Source of the DNA: a virus
Direction: 5' to 3' (one strand)
IMG/VR virus record: IMGVR_UViG_3300025687_000024
Span: 1-64,000 of that record
DNA length: 64,000 nt
A program made the position numbers and the translations under genes. The notes below the pieces were generated by a model. The model ran no database searches, was not told the origin of the DNA, and saw nothing but the letters and a program-made list of their open reading frames with translations. Shown piece by piece: positions 57,920 through 64,000 of this stretch (its first letter is position 1; the number at the start of each line of letters is the position of its first letter).

Positions 57920-59017
57920 ATGGACCTTCGGACCCAGGTGATCGACTTCTACGACGACCGAGAAGGTCGGATCCTCCAAGGCTTCGTTCCTGACCCCTCG
58001 GACCTCCCGCCGCTGGTCAAGACTGCTGCGGTCCTGGCGGAGAGCGCGCACAACAACCAGTACGCCTTGGTGATGAGCGATCAGCAGGGCACGCTGAGGC
58101 GTTTCCCCACCAACGACGTGGGGAACACCTGGTTGTCGGCGCTCTACTTCCACGCCACCCATGACGTGCTGCCGGAAGAGGCGGAGAAGGTCGCGGCGGC
58201 CAACCTCCTGCTCGCCTGCAATCACTTCCAGATCGACCCCCCGCAGAGCTTGGTGGAGGCAGCCTCGAGGCACGACGGACCCCCCACGACCAACCTGGTC
58301 GACATCACGGGTCAGCGTCGCGAGATCATCAAGGAGGCCGAGGCTCTTCCCGAGGACGACGTCGTCTACGCCCTCGAGGACGAGAAGCGATACCCCCTGG
58401 CCAGCGCGCAGGACGCCCGCACCGCTATGACCTACCTGGACAGGCACCTGCGGGGCTTTGCCCCCGGCCAGCGACGCGAGTTCGCCACCAAGGTCGCCAG
58501 TGTGGCCGAGCGTGCAGGGCTCCCAGTGGAGGGGGCGGTCGCGCAGTACGCGGGCAACGACTACTCCCCCGGGCTGCAGGGACACCTCACCGCCCGCGCC
58601 GCGTACCTGGTGGACATCGGGGCCACGCCCAAGGTGCGCGCCGAGTTGACCAAGGTCGCGGCCCAGCGCACCGCGCTCCCGCCCGACGAGTTCGCCGCGG
58701 CGCTGCAGACCTTCGATGAGAGCCACGGGCTGGATCGTCTGTGGGACCAGGGCATCGCGGATCCCTACTACTCCACCTTCGGGTGGACGGTGAAGACCGC
58801 TGCCGACAAGGCGCGCTACGAGGCGGGCATCCTCTCCGTGTCCGAGGATGAGCTCCGCTCGCTGGCGGAGTACGGGCGCAAGGTGCTGGTCGAGCGCTTC
58901 GGAGAGAAGCTCGCCAACGCCTTCTGCAAGAACCCGGTCGCCATCTTCACGTCCATGCCGCTCCCGCAGCGGCAGATCCTGGCCAACATGGCCTCCAGCG
59001 TCACCGACTTGCAGTAG
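57920..59017 (+). CDS. Virion protein near portal, unknown
   Basis: A 365-residue protein starting at ATG 57920; an in-frame start at 57875 has no better ribosome site and would lie in the divergent promoter region. It is mostly helical, with Ala/Arg/Glu. Early part: DREGRILQGFVPDPSDLPPL, then NNQYALVMSDQQGTLRRFPT. Later part has ADKARYEAGILSVSEDELRS and a hydrophobic end. No catalytic motif is visible. It heads the operon that leads to the portal gene and is probably an internal head or head-completion protein. The exact family is not recognised. Confidence 0.55.
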   Translation: MDLRTQVIDFYDDREGRILQGFVPDPSDLPPLVKTAAVLAESAHNNQYALVMSDQQGTLRRFPTNDVGNTWLSALYFHATHDVLPEEAEKVAAANLLLACNHFQIDPPQSLVEAASRHDGPPTTNLVDITGQRREIIKEAEALPEDDVVYALEDEKRYPLASAQDARTAMTYLDRHLRGFAPGQRREFATKVASVAERAGLPVEGAVAQYAGNDYSPGLQGHLTARAAYLVDIGATPKVRAELTKVAAQRTALPPDEFAAALQTFDESHGLDRLWDQGIADPYYSTFGWTVKTAADKARYEAGILSVSEDELRSLAEYGRKVLVERFGEKLANAFCKNPVAIFTSMPLPQRQILANMASSVTDLQ

Positions 59018-59025
59018 GAGGGCAC

Positions 59026-59700
59026 GTGAAGCCCCTCTTCCAGCCCGCGAGACCGTTCGAGGACGGGATGGGGCTTCACGTGCAGCCCCTCACAACGCTG
59101 CTTCTGCAGTTGCTCGGCCCCGAGTACATCGACTGGGACTCCGAGGCGCTCTTCCTCGAGTTGGAAGAGCGTGGAGGCGTCCCCGTGGGTGCGATGACGC
59201 AGGAGCGCATCCAGGCGGTGCGTCTGATGCACCGGCAGCCCTCGTTCTGGCACGACTGGGGAGTGTTCGAGAACGTGACGGCGGCCATCCTCGGACACGG
59301 CGCGGTCTTCAGCCACGCTCAGCCCCCCGATGCGCACGAGATCGCGATCGCGTTGGACGTGGCGCGCGTCTTGGACGCCTCGCGTGCCTACTCGGCCGAG
59401 GTGCTGCAGTACATCGTCAGTGCGCTGCTCTACGACGGCGTGTGGTACCTCGAGGAGCCTCTCGACCTTGCACAGGCGACCTTGGCGGACCACGATAGCA
59501 CCAAGGGCATCCTTCGGGACGTAGGTCAGGTGGCTGCCGTGCTACAGCGTGTTGGGAACCGCTACATCACGACGCCTTCGACAGCGGCCGAGGTGCAGGC
59601 CAACCACGTCATAGAGGTCAGGAAGGCACGAGCGGAGTACAATCAGCAGGTGCAGGCGCAGTTGCGCCAACTTCCGCAGATCCTCCAGGAGCTACGATGA
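59026..59700 (+). CDS. Helical protein before portal, unknown
   Basis: A 224-residue protein starting at GTG 59026 with GGAGGG just upstream. It is helical, with Leu, Gln, Ala and Glu, and a Trp-containing core (QPSFWHDWGVFENVTAAILG). The C-terminus is a charged Gln-rich helix (YNQQVQAQLRQLPQILQELR). The next gene overlaps its stop (ATGA). Structural or chaperone role for the portal or head is plausible from position. No motif. Confidence 0.55.
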   Translation: MKPLFQPARPFEDGMGLHVQPLTTLLLQLLGPEYIDWDSEALFLELEERGGVPVGAMTQERIQAVRLMHRQPSFWHDWGVFENVTAAILGHGAVFSHAQPPDAHEIAIALDVARVLDASRAYSAEVLQYIVSALLYDGVWYLEEPLDLAQATLADHDSTKGILRDVGQVAAVLQRVGNRYITTPSTAAEVQANHVIEVRKARAEYNQQVQAQLRQLPQILQELR

Positions 59701-60068
59701 GCCAGTACGACACCGTCAGGGAACAGATCATCCTCATGGCGTTCGAGGAAGAGCTCGAGAAGATCGCCGCCGGCTGGTTCACCCCCATCAAGAAGGGGCT
59801 GAAGTCGGCGGGCCACCGCATCATCTCCAAGGCGGCGCCCACGGGCAGCGGGGCGGCTACCGCTGGCATCCGCGGCCTGCGGAAGGGCGTGAAGCAGGGC
59901 AAGCGTGGCTACTGGAAGGCCGGCAAGAAGGCCAGCTTCAAGACGCGGGCGCGGGTCTTCGGAGCCAACGCCATGAACTTCGCCGCGCGGAACCCCGGTA
60001 CCGCTGCTGCGGGCGTCGGCCTGGGAGCGGTCGGTGCGGGTGCTGTGGGCGCCAAGGTCCTGAGCTAA
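59697..60068 (+). CDS. Small glycine-zipper virion protein with KIA tag
   Basis: A 123-residue protein starting ATG 59697 (ATGA overlap). The tag AFEEELEKIAAGWF stands at residues 15-28. The middle is Lys/Arg/Gly rich (KKGLKSAGHRIISKAAPTGS) and the last 25 residues form a Gly/Ala/Val helix (AAAGVGLGAVGAGAVGAKVL). It is next to the portal gene. The layout matches the other tagged small proteins, so it may be packaged inside the head and injected. No catalytic motif. Confidence 0.65.
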   Translation: MSQYDTVREQIILMAFEEELEKIAAGWFTPIKKGLKSAGHRIISKAAPTGSGAATAGIRGLRKGVKQGKRGYWKAGKKASFKTRARVFGANAMNFAARNPGTAAAGVGLGAVGAGAVGAKVLS

Positions 60069-60072
60069 GCCT

Positions 60073-62004
60073 ATGTCGGGTAGCGGCTTCGGTCCATCCT
60101 CCGGGTACCGCATGAGCGGCAGCAGCAGCTACGCCTTCGGTTCACTGGATGGGAGGAACAACAGCTTCAAGTACCCCTCGGCCTGGTGGGATGCGGCTCA
60201 CATGGAGCTGCCCACCACGGTCAAGCACCTCTTCAAGTGGTGCCGCTACCATGCCGTCGCCAACCCGCTCATCAGCTCGACGACCCGCAAGATGGCGTCG
60301 TACCCCATCACGCGGCTCATCATCGAAGACGAGCCCATGGAGGGGTTCGGCAAGAACAAGGAGCGCTGGGAGGACTTGCTCTTCCGGGTGCTGAACATCC
60401 AGCGGTTCATGTTCGAGGGTGGACTGGACTACCACACCTACGGCAACTGCATCGTCAGCCTGCTCTACCCCTTCCACAAGTACCTCGGGTGCCGCTCTTG
60501 CGGCTTCCGCGAGCGCATCAAGCGGCTGAAGTACCAGCAGGAGTGGACGTTCCGCAACTTCAGCTACGAGCTCAACTGCCCGAAGTGCGGCACCACGGCG
60601 CCGGCCGAGGTCAAGGATGAGTGGTACCTCTCTTACAGAGGCATCAAGATCATCCGCTGGGACCCCTCGTCGATCTCCATCGAGTTCAACCCCATCACCC
60701 AGGCATCCGAGTACGCCTACACGATCCCCGAGCGCATCCGGGCCAAGATCGTGAACAAGCACAAGCCCTACCTCGAGGAGATGCCGCACACCTTCATCCG
60801 GGCGGCGCGTCACCGGCGCCCTGTGCAGCTCGTGGCGGGCAACGTCTTCCACTTCCGAGCGCCGACACCCTCCGTCAGCGGGAACGACTCCGGTTGGGGC
60901 TACCCGCCCATCCTGCCTGCGCTCAAGGACAGCTTCTACCTGCAGGTGCTCAAGAAGGCGAACGAAGCCATCATGCTCGAGCACCTGGTCCCGCTGGACA
61001 TCCTGTTCCCCAGCACGGCCGACGCCCACGCCAACCCCTACCTGCACGTCAACCTCTCCGACTGGAAGCGGCGCATCGAGACCGAGCTGGTCAAGTGGCG
61101 CATGGACCCCAACCACAAGCCGATCCTGCCGCTCCCCGTGGGGTACCAGCGTGTGGGCGGCACGGGGCGCAGCTTGATGCCTGTGCAGGAGATCCGAGCC
61201 TGGTCCGAGCACATCGTCGTGGGCATGGGGGTTCCTCAGGAGTTCGCCTTCGGGGGCTTGACCTGGTCAGGTTCGAGCGTCTCCATGCGCATGCTGGAGA
61301 ACCACTTCCTGATGTACCGGGACATGCTGCACCACTTCATCCAGCACTTCCTGATCCCGAGCGTCTCCCGGTTCATGAACTGGCAGCCAGTCTCGGCCCG
61401 GATGAAGTCCTTCAAGATGGCCGACGACATGCAGATGAAGCAGCTGCTGCTGTCGCTCAACCAGATGAAGAAGCTGTCGGACAAGAGCTTGTTGGCCGAC
61501 TTCGACAAGGACTCCCTCGAGGAGCTGCGCCTCATCGAGCAGGAGCAGCGACGCGCGCACGATGTGCAGCGGCAGGACCAGCTGGCCCAGGCGGAGGCAC
61601 AGGGCGAGTCCCAGCAGGTCGCCACCAAGTTCCAGATCCGCGCCGAGGAGATGATGCGGAAGCATCAGGAGAGCCTGCAGCGGGAGCAGACGCAGGTGAT
61701 GGGGAGCCAGCCCCCGGCACCCGGGCAGGATCCCGCACTGGCAGCAGGCCAGCCCCAGGCTCCCGGTCGACCGCCTGCCCAGCAGCACGTCAGCAACGTC
61801 AACGTCATCGAGCTGGCCGATGCTTGGGCCAAGCGCCTGCTCGGCCTGGAGCAGCACGAGCAGTCCCGGGTCCTCCAGGACATGGCTCGCCAGAGCCCCT
61901 CCCTGCACAAGCTCATCCTGCAAAAGATGAGCGAGGTGAGGGCGGCGACGCAGGAGCCGCTGCCAGAGCAGAGGCCCCCACGTCGCCAGAACGCGGTGAT
62001 CTGA
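60073..62004 (+). CDS. Portal protein with zinc-ribbon insertion
   Basis: A 643-residue protein with the gp20-like portal layout: N-terminal part with PSAWWDAAHMELPTTVKHLF and a membrane-like connector core, a long helical stem region around residues 290-340 (ILPALKDSFYLQVLKKANEA), then a crown (SLNQMKKLSDKSLLADFDKD, later Gln-rich helices). A four-cysteine zinc ribbon is inserted in the N-terminal half (C140, C143, C169, C172). The last 130 residues are Gln/Pro-rich. The portal forms the ring through which DNA enters and leaves the head. The zinc ribbon is not usual in known portals. Portal call is good; the insertion is an observation. Confidence 0.75.
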   Translation: MSGSGFGPSSGYRMSGSSSYAFGSLDGRNNSFKYPSAWWDAAHMELPTTVKHLFKWCRYHAVANPLISSTTRKMASYPITRLIIEDEPMEGFGKNKERWEDLLFRVLNIQRFMFEGGLDYHTYGNCIVSLLYPFHKYLGCRSCGFRERIKRLKYQQEWTFRNFSYELNCPKCGTTAPAEVKDEWYLSYRGIKIIRWDPSSISIEFNPITQASEYAYTIPERIRAKIVNKHKPYLEEMPHTFIRAARHRRPVQLVAGNVFHFRAPTPSVSGNDSGWGYPPILPALKDSFYLQVLKKANEAIMLEHLVPLDILFPSTADAHANPYLHVNLSDWKRRIETELVKWRMDPNHKPILPLPVGYQRVGGTGRSLMPVQEIRAWSEHIVVGMGVPQEFAFGGLTWSGSSVSMRMLENHFLMYRDMLHHFIQHFLIPSVSRFMNWQPVSARMKSFKMADDMQMKQLLLSLNQMKKLSDKSLLADFDKDSLEELRLIEQEQRRAHDVQRQDQLAQAEAQGESQQVATKFQIRAEEMMRKHQESLQREQTQVMGSQPPAPGQDPALAAGQPQAPGRPPAQQHVSNVNVIELADAWAKRLLGLEQHEQSRVLQDMARQSPSLHKLILQKMSEVRAATQEPLPEQRPPRRQNAVI

Positions 62005-62005
62005 G

Positions 62006-62074
62006 CTACGAGTCGCTGACGCCCAGGAGAGCTCCCCAGGCGATGGCGCAGGTACAGAAGGCGGTGAACAGCAT
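62006..62074 (-). CDS. Tiny hydrophobic peptide, minus strand
   Basis: A 22-residue peptide on the minus strand (MLFTAFCTCAIAWGALLGVS plus two residues). ATG 62072-62074 overlaps the stop of the upstream 42-residue ORF as TGATG, so it would be translated by coupling. It is almost wholly hydrophobic and could span a membrane. It is too short to be sure. It lies in the gap between the portal and the RNAP gene, antisense to the operon. Confidence 0.3.
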   Translation of the reverse strand: MLFTAFCTCAIAWGALLGVSDS

Positions 62075-62202
62075 CAGTCGGTGTCCTCTTCGTCATCGAC
62101 GTCGAAGTCAGGGTCGTCGTAGTCGTCTTCGTCGTCGTAGGGGTTCAGGCCGAACTCCAGGTCATCCCAGAGCTCATCAGTGTGGGTACGGGGACCGTGC
62201 AC
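62074..62202 (-). CDS. Tiny acidic protein, minus strand
   Basis: A 42-residue, very acidic minus-strand protein (for example PYDDEDDYDDPDFDVDDEED). GTG 62200-62202 has TGGAGGT at a good distance. Upstream is CATAAG in the shared motif (see 57829-57919). It is followed directly by the 22-residue ORF. High acidity is like DNA-mimic or inhibitor proteins, but this is only a hint. Confidence 0.4.
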   Translation of the reverse strand: MHGPRTHTDELWDDLEFGLNPYDDEDDYDDPDFDVDDEEDTD

Positions 62203-62279
62203 GCGGGTTACCTCCAAGTCGTGGTAGTTGGCGTCATAGTCCTTATGCGAGAATGTGAGCGCTTCCGTAGGAGCCCCTC
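62203..62279. promoter_or_regulatory. Divergent gap with second copy of the CCTTATGCG motif
   Basis: A 77-base gap between the minus GTG 62202 and plus ATG 62280. TCCTTATGCGAGA is at 62240-62252. On the minus strand CATAAG could be a -10 with a 39-base leader. GTAGGAG before ATG 62280 is a good Shine-Dalgarno for the plus gene. Confidence 0.4.
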
Positions 62280-64000
62280 ATGCCGTACCTGAGCCCTGAC
62301 GAACAGTTCGCTGACCTCAAGAGCAAGGTCTCGTCCACCCTGATGGAGCTCTTCCCCGTGGAGGGGCGCGGCGGCCGCGTCGTCCTCAAGAACGTGGAGG
62401 TCGACGACAACCTCGACACGCATGACCTGCGCTCGCAGCGGGTAGCTCTGCAGGAGGGGAAGACCTGGGCGGTGCCCGTGTACGGGGATGCTGTGCTCGA
62501 GCGCGAGGGCCAGGAGATCGACCGCAAGCGCGTCCTGCTGATGCACCTGCCCAAGACCACGGACAGGTTCGGCTACATCGTCAAGGGGCGGGAGTACCAG
62601 GCGCTCACCCAGTTCCGGCAGAAGTCCGGCGTGTACCACCGCACGGCGAGCAACGGCGCGCTGTTGGCCGAGTTCAACCTGGCCAACAGGGACCAGTTCG
62701 CCAACGGGCGTACCTTCAAGGTGCGGTTCGATCCCGAGGAGGCGGTCTACTACCTGCAGCACGGCAACTCCAACATCCCGCTGTACCACCTGTTGAAGGG
62801 TGCCGGGGTCTCCGACCGGGAACTCGAGCAGCGCTGGGGAGCTGCCATCGTGCAGAAGAATCGAGAGCGGGCCTCGGCCGAGCAGGTCTACTCCCGCTTC
62901 TACAAGGCGGTGAACAAGAAGCAGCCCGCGGATCCCATGAGGCACGCTGGGCTGTTCCGCGAGCTGCTCGGTAAGACCCGGCTGCGGGCGGACACGACCA
63001 AGAAGACGCTGGGCGCCGAGTTCGAGACTGTCGACAACGAGGTCCTCCTGCGCGCGACCGAGAACCTCCTCGACATGTCGAAGGGGCGCCGGGAGGATGA
63101 CCCGAAGACTTCGCTGGAGTTCCAGTCCGTTCACACCATCGACGACTTCATCGACGGCCGCTTGAAGCGTGCGGCGCCGAGCATTCGCCGGAAGCTGGCC
63201 AACGCTCTGGCCAGCGGGCGCACGCGCAACGTACGCCGCGTGGTGAAGGCCGATCCGTTCGACCGGGCAGTGCAGGGCTACTTCACCTCTGACCTGACGG
63301 TGAACCCCGAGCAGACCAACCCCTTGGAGATGCTCGCCGGCCAGCTCAAGACCACCATCATGGGCGAGCAGGGAGGCTACAAGTCGGCGCACGTGGTGTC
63401 CGAGGAGTCCAAGCTCATCAGCCCGTCGCACCTCGGCTTCCTCGACCCCATCCACACCCCGGAGAGCGACAAGACGGGAGTGACCCTCTCGCTGCCGCTC
63501 GGTGTGAAGAAGGTCGGCAACGAGCTCGAGACGCTGCTGGTGGACGCCCGGACGGGGAGGACGCGGCGCATGCAGCCCGCGGACGTGCTCGACCAGACGG
63601 TGGCCTTCCCCGATCAGTACGAGCGGAAGGGGAAGAAGCTGGTAGCCCGTCACGCCAAGGTCAAGGCTACTCGTGGTGGAGAGGTCGTCACGGTCCCTGC
63701 GAGCGAGGTCGACTACGTACTCCCCAGCCCACGCAGCCTGTTCGGCGTAGCGTCCAACCTGGTGCCCTTCCTGCAGAACAACCAGGGCAACCGCGCCATG
63801 ACCGCGGCCAAGCAGCAAGAACAGGCCGTGCCCCTGGAGCACCGGGAGGCTCCCCTGGTGCAGGTCGAGATGGACCGCGGGGGTACCTTCGAACAGGCTC
63901 TTGGCCTGTACGCCTCTCGCCGGGCCCCCGTAGCCGGGGTCGTCAAGACGGTGAAGAAGGACGCGGTGATCATCAACGACGGGGACAAGGACCACGAGGT
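62280..64000 (+). CDS. Multisubunit RNA polymerase beta-subunit homologue (N-terminal part)
   Basis: The first 573 codons of an open frame that continues past the right edge; GTAGGAG precedes ATG 62280. Diagnostic beta motifs are in the right order: FGYIVKGREYQALTQFRQKSG (about 97-117, like the FVINGTERVIVSQ block) then NIPLYHLLKGAGV (165-177), TNPLEMLAGQLKTTIMG (346-362, the rifampicin-region block), SPSHLGFLDPIHTPES (381-396, like HPTHYGRVCPIETPE), and LVPFLQNNQGNRAMTAAKQQ then EQAVPL (494-519, like [21 protein letters not shown]). It is shorter in the lobe than bacterial RpoB. It would form a catalytic polymerase with a beta-prime partner, which is not in the window. The Rif-site His, Arg and Ser are changed to Gly, Lys and Thr. 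High confidence in family. Confidence 0.9.
   Translation, partial: MPYLSPDEQFADLKSKVSSTLMELFPVEGRGGRVVLKNVEVDDNLDTHDLRSQRVALQEGKTWAVPVYGDAVLEREGQEIDRKRVLLMHLPKTTDRFGYIVKGREYQALTQFRQKSGVYHRTASNGALLAEFNLANRDQFANGRTFKVRFDPEEAVYYLQHGNSNIPLYHLLKGAGVSDRELEQRWGAAIVQKNRERASAEQVYSRFYKAVNKKQPADPMRHAGLFRELLGKTRLRADTTKKTLGAEFETVDNEVLLRATENLLDMSKGRREDDPKTSLEFQSVHTIDDFIDGRLKRAAPSIRRKLANALASGRTRNVRRVVKADPFDRAVQGYFTSDLTVNPEQTNPLEMLAGQLKTTIMGEQGGYKSAHVVSEESKLISPSHLGFLDPIHTPESDKTGVTLSLPLGVKKVGNELETLLVDARTGRTRRMQPADVLDQTVAFPDQYERKGKKLVARHAKVKATRGGEVVTVPASEVDYVLPSPRSLFGVASNLVPFLQNNQGNRAMTAAKQQEQAVPLEHREAPLVQVEMDRGGTFEQALGLYASRRAPVAGVVKTVKKDAVIINDGDKDHE

Noticed and set aside
59633-59660. TACAAT considered as a promoter
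   Set aside because: Lies inside a coding frame well before any gap and has no -35 at 17 bases.
62208-63995. A 595-codon minus-strand open frame
   Set aside because: Antisense to the RNAP beta homologue, which has ordered family motifs.

Overview
The window looks like an internal 64 kb piece of a large, GC-rich, tailed (probably contractile-tail, myovirus-like) bacteriophage genome. The evidence is a baseplate/tail operon (tape-measure-like protein, gpD-like hub, gp25-like and J-like baseplate proteins, fibres), a portal protein, and a full phage replication and recombination block (family A DNA polymerase, CHC2/TOPRIM primase, DnaB-like helicase, RecA, nucleases, UvsW-like helicase). No integrase, attachment site, CRISPR array or tRNA was seen. 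The terminase, major capsid and lysis genes must lie outside the window. The host cannot be read from the sequence.

Layout. 2-8572 (+): end of a tape-measure-like gene, tail proteins, the hub, an SF2 helicase and a zinc-ribbon protein. 8573-14515 (+): a virion-protein cluster led by a structured leader, containing a metallopeptidase, several glycine-zipper proteins and a sigma-70-like factor. 14587-17926 (+): small proteins and a long fibre, closed by a perfect 30-bp palindrome. 18054-40637 (+): a long run of Ig-like, baseplate and fibre genes, interrupted by a two-gene minus-strand insert (30602-31031). 40644-40693: stem-loops between convergent operons. 40722-57828 (-): replication, recombination and repair. 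57920-64000 (+): virion protein, small tagged protein, portal, two tiny minus-strand ORFs, then the first 573 codons of a multisubunit RNA polymerase beta-subunit homologue that runs off the window.

How the genes fit together. Genes are tightly packed, and many start codons overlap the previous stop (ATGA, GTGA, TGATG), so translational coupling is the rule. The minus block can support recombination-dependent replication: RecA, a possible UvsY-like mediator, a UvsW-like helicase, a RusA-type resolvase, a second PD-(D/E)XK resolvase-like protein and a Cas4-like nuclease, next to polymerase, primase and helicase. The RNAP beta homologue beside the portal and the sigma-like factor inside the virion cluster suggest that the phage carries at least part of its own transcription machinery.

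The most unusual signal is a short tag of the form F-x-x-E-L-x-K-I-A. It recurs near the N-terminus (once at the extreme C-terminus) of about nine otherwise unrelated proteins: a helicase, a zinc-ribbon protein, a metallopeptidase and several small glycine-zipper proteins. I interpret it as a possible virion-packaging tag on a set of internal, possibly ejected, proteins; this is inference. Two promoters with the -10 hexamer exactly 6 nt before the ATG and no Shine-Dalgarno suggest some leaderless messages.
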